From contig SMMW01000145.1 in assembly GCA_004794655.1 (NCBI GenBank), forward strand, positions 1,909,501 through 1,973,500: 64,000 bases of DNA. The letters are read 5' to 3'. This stretch comes from Marisa cornuarietis. Taxonomy: Eukaryota; Mollusca; Gastropoda; Architaenioglossa; Ampullariidae. Of this stretch, positions 24,828 to 37,400 are shown piece after piece. Within the stretch, counting starts at the first letter, position 1, and each line of letters begins with the position of its first letter. The notes beneath the pieces are model-generated. The model was not told where the DNA came from. It did no database searches and saw nothing but the letters and a program-made list of their open reading frames with translations. The translations under genes and the position numbers were made by a program.

Positions 24828-27318
24828 CTTTTGTGTACCTACGTGCAAATATATTTGTTCCAAACATTAATGCTCAGCCATTTGTCAAAAGGACGATCCC
24901 ATCTATAATCGTGGAGACAATATATAGGTATATTAGCATTCTTTGCCTTAAATGAAATGTAACAATAATCGAAGCTCAACGGCAAAACTCGTTAACGGCA
25001 AAATCGACCTTGGGAGACAGCACTCTGCGACCCCCAGAAGGGGCTGCAACTCTGGGCGCACTCCCACGGCGCGGGCTGTGCTATGGCGATGCAAACAGCT
25101 CTCGACAGCTCGCTTGCTCCTTATCGTCCGTCGTCATCGCGGGATGCTTGCATTTTCCTTTGTCGGGCTCATCTTCGCCTCTCACAGCCGCGAGGTGTCT
25201 TCTCCCCTGACCCCTACAGCCAGACCGAGAGTGGCGCCGTGTCTTAATGTTATCTCCCCTTTTAGGCCTTCGTGCTGTGAAACAAGCACTGAACAGATGA
25301 TCAGATGAACAATCCTTATTAGTCTTGTACCCTAGCGCTAAGGTCTGGTTTTCCTTCAAAACATCCAATCGATTTACTGATTACTTCACTAATTGAATAA
25401 ATAATTTACTGACGGAGTAATCGACATATGTCTATGTGTATCCTATGACTAAACTCCACCACTAAAAGTAATCTTAAATCATAACTGTTTTGAAAACTTA
25501 TTTATTTAACACTTATTTACAACTTAATAGCCGTAAACTGTCCAAGAAAATCTTTAGCTATTCACCAACACACAGTAAAACATTTAAATAATTGCTTTCT
25601 GCAGATGTTTCAAGGAGAGAAATCTGTGATGCACTAGTCACCACATCCCTTTCTTCCTCTAAACAATTTCTTATTTCGTTGAATTCAAAGCCCCTGGAGC
25701 AGTTAGCTTGTAAAGTGTTGACGGATAGAGAGCATAACCTTTAGAGTAAATGCCAGAGCTCATCTTCTGTTTGTAAAGTCACAATTACAAGTGAACAATC
25801 CAATAACTCATTCTTTCTCTAAGGAGTATTTTTAATTATGTCGGGGCCGCCTTTCTAGTATCGGGTGACCATATTGCTTTTTCTAACATTTTTTTTGCCA
25901 ATTTTACTTATCCTTACCCTGACCTAAGCCTCCAGGGTAGACCTTGTAACCGCCTGAAGCCATCTTGTTACGGTTTAAGTTTATAAGCCAGCTCGGGTGA
26001 ACAGGCAGATTGACACCTATTTCCTAAGCATTAAAATCGACGAAGTAAAACAGTCGGAGAAAGCCAAGACTGCAAGATGACAGTTTGTAAAACATTCAGA
26101 GTCGGGACATCGCAGCCGTGAGACAGCCTCGGGTAACGAACACCAACGACTTGTTGGCTCCTCGCAGACACAGAGTCTCAACTACACAGAGACAACAGGA
26201 CGGAGTTTGGGAGAGACGAAAGGAGGAGAGAGAGAGAGGCCAGCCCTCCAGCAGCGTGACACAGACGTGACGTCACACGTGCGTGCATCGGTCTTGGCTG
26301 TGGGACGGTGACGTGGCGCACGCACGCACACACACGCGCACGAGCCACACACGCTGGCTGTCCGTGCAGTGACGTGGGGAAAGAGAAAGAGAGATAAGAG
26401 AGATAAGAGAGGGCTGAGTTACCTCATTTACCACCGAGATTAGATACGAGATGGGGATACAATGGCGGACACACTGCGCTCCAGTGTTCGCCTTGAGCCA
26501 CAAACTGTGTGCATGTGTGAGAGAGAGAGGGGGAGAGAACATTGCTTCATATAAACATACCCGGTAAGAATACAACAGAGATAACACAGCAAATCAAGTA
26601 AACAAAAGGACAAACAAAATGATAAATGAATTAAAATTCTAAACAAGATACGATCTTGTCATGGAGCAATCAATCTTTGTAGTTTGAGAAAGCTTCATGT
26701 GGGAAAAATATTTTTACTCCATTATCATTTATAACAACAAACAACTTTCTTAAATCATTTTTAGGACTGTAACTACAAACAACTTCTTCACTTCATCATC
26801 ACGTGTTTGAGGCCAGTAATAAGGACAAACGAAAAGCAGATGGTAGTGGATGGTACAGACAGCGGCCAGAAGGAGGAGGTTCCAGGGAGTTGACAGAGAG
26901 ACGAATAGAGCTGTTAACAGAAGGCAACACAATGAACTGGTGTGAACTATGTTTTATCTTCGATCTCAAGGTTTAAAAAACAAAAACAAAAAAAAGCAAC
27001 TATTGTTCATTTTTGCTCGCCGTCCGAGGATTTGCTCTCTGCCCAACCTCCTTTGTGCATTGGTTGCACAAGAGACCTGCTAACGTCTCACAGTTTCTCG
27101 GAGCTCTCGCGAGATTAATGTTAATTGTGCTCTGCGCGGCAAACACAGAAGGGGCAGAACTCCACGAAACCCATTATTCGTTTAATCGTCTCATTACCTG
27201 CCAAGAAAAGGCCACTCCGTTTTCTTTACGCTTGAGCGTTATAGTTGTCAAGCACCGTGCAATATCTTTTCATGCTACATTGCCGGCAAGCAGACCCTCG
27301 TACTATAAAGACGTCAGG

Positions 27319-27321
<3 letters not shown>
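24828..27321. other. Non-coding stretch
   Basis: No gene recognised. 24950-25300 is relatively GC-rich with overlapping frames of about 65-118 codons on both strands and no recognisable motif. 26220-26580 is rich in AG and CA runs. The remainder is AT-leaning. Confidence 0.5.

Positions 27322-27385
<64 letters not shown>
27322..27385. repeat. (TG)32 microsatellite
   Basis: The longest perfect dinucleotide run in the window, 64 bases without interruption. It is a likely site of length polymorphism. Confidence 0.98.
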
Positions 27386-27390
<5 letters not shown>

Positions 27391-28294
27391 TCAAGAAGCA
27401 GTTAACGATGTTAAGTTGGATTATGTGAATTGAATATTATTTTTGGAATTCCGTCTATTATTCTCCCTCCCCTTCATTTCTCTCTTCTGATATATTTTCT
27501 CTGTGCCTGTGTAAATGTTTATTAGACTCTTCTTGAAGTGTTCTTGTATGTGAAGATTACTATTTAGAAACTAATACTTTGACACCCCCTCCCTCGCTTC
27601 CTAACACACACACACACACACACAAGCATACAACATGCCAACCCACTTCTGTCTCAAAAGTCTCTCATTGTGAGGGCGCCGACCGTTGGTTGACGTTTAA
27701 AGCTGTCGGCCATTAGAAAGGAGGAGAAAGAGTTAACGGCACGTGTAAAGGTAATATTCACGTAGGGCACTTCCTGTCTCGCTTTGTGTTCATTTTAGTA
27801 TCAGTTTCCTGTCCAATGTGAACACTTGGCCCCGGCCGTTATTTTTACAGCAGTGACGTCAGCGTGGTACTAGGACAAAACAGCCCCAAACTAGTCATCA
27901 CAGAGTCTCAACATTTGTGTTTGACATCCTAACCCCATAAAAAGCGGAAAGTAAGCTTCACGAGAAAATCATTCGGGGGAATTTTTTTTCAAAATTCTAT
28001 AACCACATTTTTATGAGATTAATATCACGTGACCATATTGCTCCTGAGAACAGATCTCGAAGCAAAGTTATCTGTTCTTGAAAACAGATCTCAGAACTAT
28101 GTGACCCTCATCTTCTTCATCGCCTGAAGGGAAAAAATAAGTTTTGAAGAGTGTGTCGGTGTGTTGTTCATGTGAAGGAGGTGTGCACATCAAGATTATC
28201 TCCCTGTGGTGAGCGAGGAGCTGTGTCGGCAGATGGTGGCGTGGCGTCTGGTTCCACCCACTTTCCTCTGATCAAGTCAGGAGGCCGCCAACTC

Positions 28295-28322
28295 TATAAA
28301 TAGCAATCAGCAGCCCTCAGTG
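28295..28322 (+). promoter_or_regulatory. Candidate TATA box plus initiator
   Basis: TATAAATAG lies at 28295-28303 and TCAGTG, an initiator-like hexamer, at 28317-28322. The putative start A is 24 bases after the first T of the TATA, a little closer than the usual 30 or so. A 42-codon ATG frame follows at 28352-28480 (starts MKLGRLVQTGSGW) and resembles nothing I know. A second frame from 28357 is open to 28489 without an ATG. The promoter is inferred from motifs only. Confidence 0.3.
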
Positions 28323-29149
28323 CGTGAGCAACTGACTCAAAAACTCTCGGGATGAAACTGGGTCGGTTGGTACAGACTGGTTCAGGCTGGTGCCCATCTC
28401 GGAAAGTCTCTCCACAAGTTCTACACTGGCCTCCGAAGCTTACGCAACCCCAACACGCAGGAGAAACTAAGCTGCACTAATCTTTCGTAGCTGTTGTTTA
28501 ACCCTTTCATCCTGTCCTCCTTTTTGGATCAAGTGGTCCTGCATCTTGACTCCGACTCCAAACACCACCATTTCTAAACGTGTTGACGTAGTCACGTGCA
28601 TACCACGTGGTTGTGTGTGAATGTCTTCCCGAAAATGAAGTTAATAAACCAGCGATTTCAGCTCTGTGCTCATACAATGCTGATACCAGCAAACTGCGCT
28701 TGAACGATCTTCACTTTTGTTGTGAGTGTAACACCGGAAGTAAAAGCCATTTTGGACACAACACAGAGCAGAACTACTGCCATGACACTAGAGTGCACTT
28801 GCAGGTCAGAAAGAGAGACAGAAGGAGACAGAAGGAGACAAAACTTCTTAGCTTCATGGGTCGTTCAATAACAAACCACTCGAGCCACATCAAAATAAAA
28901 ATCAGAACAGCGGTGCAAACTAAATAATTTGATGCCAAAGGAACACCTGTACATTTCTATTTATAGTTTTACAATTAAAAGCACCACGAATGTTGGCAGG
29001 TTGGAATCACTAGAGTCATTTCCCCTTTGAAATGGAAAAGTTTCTTTGGCAGAATAAAAGAAATAAATTACGGGAGTGCTCTCACGCAGCTCGGAGAAAT
29101 AAAATGTTATGCCTGAGTGATTTAGCGTTGGTGTTTGTTGATATCTTAC

Positions 29150-29268
29150 CTCACGTGCACTGATAATAGCTGTGATGGAGGTAATCATCTGAATCCTGCA
29201 CCACAAGCGGCGTGTAGCACACGTGCAGACATTGTAGTAAAACTAACAAAATTGTAAATCCGCTCCCG
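29150..29268 (-). ncRNA. Candidate minus-strand exon
   Basis: On the minus strand an acceptor-like string ends CTGCCTGCAG, and 119 bases later the donor GTGAG/GTAAGA is close to consensus. One frame is open for 38 codons with a hydrophobic start (FTILLVLLQCLHVC...), then stops two bases before the donor. No frame crosses the whole segment, so it would be untranslated or carry the end of a frame. The acceptor tract is only moderately pyrimidine-rich. Confidence 0.2.
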
Positions 29269-30966
29269 CTGCAGGCAGATAATTTTAAAACAAGATCCTA
29301 GTTGTGAAACATGTCCTAATCCACATCCATCAACAAAGTGAGTTCGCCAAATCTTATTTTATGTTTGTTTTTTACGTATTTAGAAAGGTTATTTTATTTT
29401 CCTCTTTGACATGAGATGATAACGTTGATGCACCCTGTTCCCACCGGCAGGAAATGAAGTTACCCAGTTTAAACAACTGGAATTTAATTCCATCCACTAA
29501 GCTGGCCATTCAGAGTCGTTCTCCTTCAATTAAGGGCAGGGTCAAAGGTTACTACGCAGTTTGTTTGCAGTCGGTGTAATAAAAGCTTTGCATGGATGGT
29601 TTGACAGTGGGCGTCATTATTACCTGTGGCTTGTCCTCCATGTACCCCGTCGCCACTGACTGCATCTGATGATGTTCACACCAACTCTACCCATCTGTTG
29701 GGCCTGTCTGCTAATTTCTTTATTTTTCTGACAATTCTAAGGCACACATGGCGGAAATTCCACAACATTGCCAGAACACTACGCATGTAGGTGGCGTGGC
29801 ACGCGCATGATCACAATGTTGTTTGCACTGAGCTGCTTTGATGTTTCGTAAATGAGCTCCGGTCAAAACACCCGTTTGCCTGACAAGATTACAAAGGCCC
29901 GCAACTACTGCTGATGCATGGCGTATGTATTAGTTATAAAGAAAAAATGATAACAAATATATTCTCCCTGACAAACACCCACACCCACGCACACACGCAC
30001 ACTGTTTCCTGTCCTTTACAGAGCTGATCACTTCTGACAATTGAATTGTCTCGGGCAATGTTCAGTGGCTGTTGTGCAAAAGATGTCGAGTACCGATAAT
30101 TACCTCCCTTTAAAAGCAGGCCGCTTCAACATCCGAAACGACAAGATGGTGGAAACCTGAGGCTGAGAGATGAAAAGATCCAGTGATGCTTGTATCCCTC
30201 ACGCGAAAGAAAATTTTCAACAAAAAGAAAAAAAAGCAACTCCTTCTTTTTCTCTCGTTTTAAAAAGTTTTCGAGCCCTTGCATCGTTTTTTGCCGTCAG
30301 CTCTTTCAACCTGCGCAAGTCAACATTTTTTTTTTCGTTGTCATTTTCCTCGGTATGGTCGCCTGCATCCCTTTTCCGTGCTCCTTAAATACCTCATTTA
30401 GATTCAGTAGAAACTTTTGCTTTGAAGAAAGAAGAGCTACAAAGATTTCGGTGAAAGTCGTAGCTGACTGACGATGTCGGATGATTTCTTGGTGTAACAT
30501 GGACACGGCACTCGTGGTCACCCGTAACGGGAGGTCAGTTTGGTGGTCGGCAGAGAGAGGAGACTGATGGCCGCTCTCTCATTACCCTGTCACTGTCTCG
30601 TGCCGGGCCAAGCTGACTTCCGGGCAGAAAAAAAATTAAAGGACGATTAACTCCCTTTGTTCCCTCAGGTTACGATGGCAGAAACGCTGATTACGCACTT
30701 TGGAGGATTACAACATGGCTTTCATCCTCCCAACTCTGGCAGCAAGCTCCCCTTCTTCTCTTGAACACTCTTTCTCTCCCTCCCACCCCCAACTCTCTTT
30801 AACACTCGCGCACACACACGCACGCACGCGCACACACACGCACATGCACACACAGAGATTAGCTTACACACATTGCTGAACCATATTATCAGAATGATTT
30901 TGGTATTGAGTGACTCCATCATGGCAATAATAAAATGTTGATATCAGAATTTAAAGATCATCTTAC

Positions 30967-31106
30967 CTGCTGTTTATTCCACACCAGACATTCAGAAATG
31001 GAGAGAAGTGAAATACATTTTCTATTCTATTTATTTAGCGGTGATATACAGCCAGAGAAATAGTAATGAACAGTAATATCCAATGGCAGAGAAGCGCACG
31101 GGCTAA
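30967..31106 (-). ncRNA. Candidate minus-strand non-coding exon
   Basis: On the minus strand a run of T interrupted by one C (GTTGTTTCTTTTTTTTTTTT) leads into TTAG, and about 140 bases later the sequence reads AGCAG/GTAAGATG, a near-perfect donor. A second TTAG four bases further in is an alternative acceptor. All frames meet a stop within 75 bases. Together with the 29150-29268 candidate on the same strand it could form part of one spliced non-coding transcript with a 1.7-kb intron. This is inference from splice strings. Confidence 0.3.
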
Positions 31107-31694
31107 CTAAAAAAAAAAAAGAAACAACTCCAGATCTTAATGCGGATAAGAGATGGTTTGACCCACGTGCAACAGGCACAACAAGCTGATCGATTTCACT
31201 GAAAATAAAGTTTAATTATCGTGCACTGGTGAGGACATCAAATCAAACATTCTGACAGACTCACCTTCTTTCAAGCATTTTAAAACAAAACGGTTAGAAA
31301 AAGTAATGACACGGTAAAGATTTGTAAAACTTACTTCTGAAGCAGAAAAGCAAGTAAACTGATGTTAACAACAACATCAACAGTCTACAAATTACCAGCT
31401 GATTGCACATCGCTCCAGTGCGTGTGTAGGTAGCGATACTTAAGGACAGGAAGACTGTATAATACATGAATATTATGGTTCTGCAGGTATGGTTGCACCT
31501 TTACATCCTTCAAATGATGTTAGGTCTCTTTAGTAGAAATAATTTATTATACAGGTACATGATGACAAGATATACATTGTTAGTGTTTGAGAATCATGGA
31601 CATACCCCCTGATTTGATTTTTGTCGTAGTCATTCTTAGATATTGTGTATGCTGCTCAATGTTGCTGACATTATGTTTGAATCTTTCCTCCTGT

Positions 31695-31835
31695 CATAAT
31701 GAGTGAGTGTCTGTGGTCTGGGAGAATATCGCTAGACCACTTGTTACCACAACAGTAGGAACCGGGTGACAAAGTTCAAAACTCGTCTTGGACACATTGT
31801 TTTCATTCTGCATTGGCACTTGTTTATAGGGCCGT
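31695..31835 (+). mobile_element. Degenerate SINE copy (family 1)
   Basis: GTTCAAAACTCGTCTTGGAC at 31774-31793 aligns with the corresponding B-box region of the 20.4-kb copy. Downstream, GCATTGGC and ATAGGGCCGTCTGCTG match that copy's GCATGTGGC and ATACAGGCGCCTGCTG at similar spacing. A TCGCTAGACC A-box-like string lies about 45 bases upstream of the B-box. Confidence 0.5.
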
Positions 31836-32434
31836 CTGCTGTGTGATGCTGTATTCTTTATCTCTTCTCGTTTCTCTGTCTCTCTGCGTATCTCTGTCTT
31901 TCTCTGTCTCTTTCTCTTCTCGCCTATTTGTGTAAATCGTCATTTTGAACTTGTACACATGCAACGTCACTCAGTCTTATCGATGGGTAAACTATACCCT
32001 CGCAGAAAAATGGCCGCCCGCTCGAGCCTCGTGGAAAGAGAAGTGAGATGGTGGGTCTCGAACGAGAAGAAGAGAGAGTGTTGTGTTGGAAGGCGTGGCA
32101 CGAGAGAGCATTAGACGAGCTAATGGAGCGTGTAAACCCAGAGACTAATGACAGGAGGCGACCCGCCCTGACCTCGGGTGGCAGACGGTCTGGTCCGGGG
32201 ACTCAGCCAGCGTGGCAGCTCTAAGTCTTGGGTGATGGAGTGGCTGGCCGTGCTGTCAGTGCCCACGACGTGCTGCATGTAGCGGGATCAGTGCCACACG
32301 ACACGGTGTCGCCACCGTCAGCCACACACCACCACCGCGACTAGACGGTGACAAACGTCGACATCACCAATCGATGTCATCATCGCCTGCACACGATGAA
32401 GTGGTATATTGTGCGATGGTGGTGGTGGCGATGT

Positions 32435-32484
<50 letters not shown>

Positions 32485-34004
32485 GACACTGGTGGTGATG
32501 ATAGGGGTAGTTTGTTTTGTTATTACTTACAAGATGTTTTTCATCATCATCATCTGCTCATTTATTTATTTACTTTAGCCGGGTTACCAGGTTAATTTCT
32601 GTCACTAATTTTTCCAGCTGCGGTTTGATTGTGAGTGTTGGACCTGTCACTTTATTCGAATGAAAGTTATTGGCGCGTAAGGTTTGTGAAGCAAAACACT
32701 TTTTCTCTTGATGTCCCTTCCTTAACTTGACAGGTTGATAGCTCATGTTCGGCAACGAAGGGGTACGAAGTTTCGAATGAAGCTGTCACGTGACTCGCTC
32801 CTTCTCTTCCTCTTAGTTTCTCCTCCCGCCCCACTCCTCTCTGCTATCAATATCGTCTCCGTTCTCCACCTTGTTCATGTTTATTCTGCGTCTCACAGGT
32901 TCATCGCAATTTGTTCTGCGTAGTATTTGTCCGGTTAGATCTAGCAACAGCCTCTTACAACGGAGAAAATAAACATCAAAAATAAACATTTTCCCGAGTA
33001 AGGTAAACTAGCAAATGTAGCCTGTGAATGAGTCATAATCGAGGACATCACTCCTGCCATTTTGTTTTATTGGTGGGGGGAGGGGCTAGACAAACAGTGC
33101 AGACTTGATTAGGTTTCAAGCCTTATTATCCCACCACAAACTTCACTTTAGTAATACAATTTTCTGGTATGGGATTCTTCCTGTGGAGATGCTAAGAGAC
33201 AGCAAACAGAAAAAACAAGAGTCATGTAGATTGTTGATTCGCTTTTTCGCCGTGTGTATGTGTTCGCGCATGCGTGATATCGTCTGTTGGCAGTTGGCGC
33301 CACTCATCTCCAAACGATACGCGAGACGTTGACCAGGAAGGGAGGCTAAACGATTGAAGAGGGTGACAGGTAGGGGAATGTGGAGGAGGTAAGAGGAGAA
33401 TGACAAGCAGGATTGTGGAACTTTTTCTTTCCTTTCTAATTAAAGAGTATCGACTTGTAGCACATCGACGTGCTTAACTTGACCACTAAGGATGGCGAGG
33501 CAGTCGTGTCATAAATCACTTTCCTTCCCAAATGCTCACGCAAGGAAAAGGTTGTCAAATGCTTGCTTGCTGTGTGTGAACGTGATGTTCTGATTCTTTC
33601 ATTCTTCTCAAAACACAAAAATGTGGTTAGGTTTCCGCTTTCATCCCTTGATTTGACAATAAGAGTGCCTCCCAAAAAAGGTAATTTTCTGAGCACGTGA
33701 AACGTGCTTATAATGTCCTAGATTCCTTACATGCAATAAACAAAAAATGTGGGAGGTGTGCAAAAACACATATGTGGACCAAACTAGAAACCAACGATGA
33801 AAGAAAACACACAAGGAGAAAAAAACTAATGAATTTTAAGATTCTTTTAAAAAGCAGGAAATTCCAGGTTAAAAGTGTAATAAAATAAAAATTGAAAATG
33901 CCAAAGGACGTCAAGTAAAATTTTTCCACAAAGAAGATAAAGAAAAAACGAGATGAAAGAAACAAAAATAGACGTTTAAGAGGAAAGAAGACGATAAGAC
34001 AGTG
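31836..34004. other. Non-coding stretch
   Basis: No gene recognised. 31990-32370 is relatively GC- and CpG-rich. 33700-34000 is A-rich and purine-biased. No frame shows a recognisable domain. Confidence 0.5.
32435..32483. repeat. (GAT)n microsatellite
   Basis: About 16 ATG/GAT copies, preceded by a short (GGT)n run. The poly-methionine frame across it is an artefact. Confidence 0.96.
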
Positions 34005-34345
34005 TTGAAAAAATAATGATGGTATTATAGAGGTTATATCTGTTCTCTTTTCTTGTACGAATCTAGAAAATAATGAGAGTATTGCTGAGATAGTTTATCT
34101 GTTTCCTGCTTCTCTGAATAAAGGGAATAATGAGATTATTAAGGAGATGTGATATCTGTTTTCTCTTTCCTCGAATAAAAAAATGTGATACTATTATTGA
34201 GATGTTATGCATGTTCTCTGTTTCTCTCAATCGAGAAAATAATGAGACTGTAATTGAATTGTGTTAAATTTGTTCTCTGTCTCTCTGAATCTCAAAATAA
34301 TGAAGCAGTTATAGAGATTTTATATCTATTCTCAGTGTCTCGATG
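34005..34345. repeat. Degenerate ~57-bp tandem repeat, six copies
   Basis: An anchor of AATAATGA-like sequence recurs at about 34018, 34074, 34131, 34184, 34243 and 34301 (spacing 53-59). Each is followed by ATT-GAGAT-TTAT-TCTGTT and a pyrimidine stretch of the TTCTCTGTTTCTCTGAAT type. Copies are 60-80 percent alike by eye, so the array is old. Confidence 0.75.
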
Positions 34346-34359
34346 TCTCTCCGTACTTC

Positions 34360-34361
<2 letters not shown>

Positions 34362-34401
<40 letters not shown>
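34362..34401. repeat. (AC)20 microsatellite
   Basis: Uninterrupted 40-base AC run adjoining the degenerate tandem repeat. Confidence 0.97.
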
Positions 34402-34403
<2 letters not shown>

Positions 34404-37400
34404 TCACAAATGTGCGCACGCACGCACACAGCATAGTCACACGCACAGTCGCCAGGAAGGTCACTGAGTGATACAGACAAACACTTTATTTCTACACTAA
34501 AAACATTCTTCAGTCTCTGGGGGCTGAACAGGGCGACGTGGGGCAACACTGGCGAAATCCTGGGTCTAGTCTGCCTCCACTTTTTCTTAAGGAGTTAAAA
34601 CTGACTGAGGGTAAAAATACTCGGGAAACAAAATACCCAGAAAAGGACGGTCAAGAAAAGTGAAGAAATAGGTCAGAGACAAACTTACTGGAGCAGAAGC
34701 AGCCAAATTTGTCAAGCGATTGAGTGGAACTCTAGGGCAGAGAACCCTGCCTCCTCGCACCGCCAAGGGGCTCAGTGTGGCCGGGAGATCAAGCTAATCA
34801 GGGAGAAATGCGTTAATTGGGCACGCGCGATGTCTATCTGCACACTGCCGCAGACAGATCTGCCTTGCAGAAATAAAATAGATGCACAAGGAGGCAAAGA
34901 ACAGGCAACATGGCGGCGAATTGTTGAGGTAAACGCGCTTACGAAAAACAAAACAAATGACAAATATGGATGTTGAGAGAAGATGAGGTAGAAGACAAAC
35001 AAGGAAGAAGACGGGGATGGGAAGGAAAAGATGGCTTCACTCGCCGACAGACAGACAGTCATACAGACAGACATACCTGACTGACAGACAGACTGAAAGA
35101 GTAGCAATGAAATACTTATTGTGCTCTTCTTGGCGAGAACTGCTCCACACTTTTTCTGTTATGAATGGTTTTGGTCTAGAATATTACAATTTTCTCCCAA
35201 GAACGGACAAAGCTCTGTATCAGGCACTACGTTTCAAAAACTTGCCGAATAACCGCCTTTTGTTCTCCAGATATAAGTCTATAAACATCATAATGTACAC
35301 TCGTGACGTCACCTGTGTACACAGGTATGCCAGATTACCATTTCTTCTGAGCTTCCTCATTGGCTGAGGCCTTCAGAAGGTAAACGTCTCCATGATTAGT
35401 CCTAATGATGATCTTCTGTGAAGATGGTATTCTAACCCATGTATCATGAAGATGGAAGGGGAGTATTTATCCAGAGCTTGGGAAATAGTATCTTGCACTG
35501 GCCTTGACCAGTTCAATAGTAAAATACTTCACCTCGCTAGTCCTGAAATATTTTCCGTCGTCACCAATGGTCATCCTCAACAATGGATGTACTGCAGGTG
35601 ATTAAAGTCAATACCACACTTCCTGGAATATCGATGGCGCTTCTTCGTTCGTTTGTCTGTCTTCTACAAACTCATGCCTGCGTCAAGACCACCTGCAGTT
35701 TGCAGTACTATCCTGTTTGAATGTGTGTGTGTGTGTGTGTGTGCGCGCGCGCGCGTGTGTGTGTGTGCATGTGAATGTGTTTCTGTCGGTACTGGCGTGT
35801 GTACATGTTCATATTTGTGTATTTTTTCCGAAAGACATCGAAAGAGAGATTCTACACGCGAGTTCACACACTGTCGGTACTAACATAAGGCTACGTAATT
35901 GAGGGTTAGAAAAAGAACCAGTCTTTTGAAAGACCATGACACAGCCGAAGGTGTAGGCAAGTAGAAAAAGCTCTTTGATCGAGCAAGCCGCAGGGACTTA
36001 AAGACTGCCTCGACTGCACGGCCTACGTGTCAACCTTGTGATTAGTCCTCGGCTTCTGATTGGTTCCCCGTCGGCTACTTCCTGTGCACACGCTGTCTTG
36101 ATTTCAAGAATGTATGTTCTCTCCCCTTGTACTCTTATACCCGAACCAGCGGTTGTCGATCTTGATTGACATGCTGAATATACAGTGGTTGTGGACACGG
36201 GCGACAGGTTAAACAGATACAGTTAGATATGACTAGAAAAAAATGAACTACTAAAAAATTTAGTTTCTTCAGCATCGCCTACCTTGGGCAACTGAATTAC
36301 AGGTCCTTACACATTTCCTCCTCGCCCACATTTGATTTCTCCGAAAAGGCTGTTTTAAATACAGTATGTATGTTCAGCTAGCTCAGATTCAGTAAGGCAT
36401 TGTAAACCATATGCTTAGATTGTGCTACTGTATCTCGCCATAATTTCTTTTTTTTTTTATTTGCGAGACTTGTTTCGGTGTCGACCCTGATGGATGCTTT
36501 GTCGAGTGCCGACATGGAACGCTCGCTTAGACACGTAAAAGGTTTTAGTCTTGGCAGCCCGCCTCGGTCATTCGATACAAAAATCACACCTGTCAAACCT
36601 CCACTGCGCCTCGATTAATCACTTGGGTGGCGCACAAAATGCGACCTTTTCTTGGTTATTGCATGTCGCTTCTCCTCTTCAAGTACGACAGTTCCCAAAC
36701 AATCTCAGCACTGAAACAACCGCAGTTATGTCCCCCTCCTTTACCTCTCGCTGTACTTTCTTCCTACATTCTCTTCTTCGGCTATTTTTTCCCCCTTTTA
36801 CCTCTCTCTTCTTTTTTTCATAGAGAGGTTAACCGTGGTTTCAGTATGACCGCCATTGGAAAGACGATCGACCCCATGTGTCATGATCATTTGCAAGATT
36901 TTCATTGGTGTGCGAGCTGCACAAGCGTCTAACCGTCAATTGGAGGACAACATGGACACCGTCTGATTGACATCGGGAAAGTGATCTGTACTGTGTGCGA
37001 TGGTCATTTGGAAGGTGATCCACGAATTGGCTGATCTTTATTATTAACAGGTGATACGGACAATGTGTTTGGCGAGTCAATAACTTCATAACTACTGGTC
37101 CCTTCAGTCTCGTCATGAAAAAGCCATCAGCAGTTTGCTTTACGAATCCCCCCGTCCTAAGGGACACCCGTGACTGGGGCTTTGTGCTGGACAGTGAGTG
37201 TCCAAGGCGGTCTGACTGCTGGGCAGTGAGGTTCGTCGGATGTGGCTTTTTTTCCAGGTTCACTAGAAGCAAAAATATTTCGGACACATTTTTTTTAATT
37301 ACACGTTGTTTTTAGCATATGAAAATCCTAAATATCATTCTACTAACTTTGTTAGTACACGCCCCATTGCACGATTTGAACACCCCGTGGTACATTATTT

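Larger units (their letters stand above)
27386..31694. other. Non-coding stretch with candidate splice signals
   Basis: No protein gene recognised. It contains the TATA/initiator pair and two minus-strand exon candidates listed separately. A minus-strand donor-like CACAG/GTAATA ends at 29624; before it one frame reads MQSVATGYMEDKPQ, but no acceptor or promoter is visible. CA-rich DNA lies at 30805-30855. Confidence 0.5.

Noticed and set aside
36841..37287. 148-codon minus-strand frame
   Set aside because: No recognisable motif, and it spans a patchy direct repeat; most likely chance.
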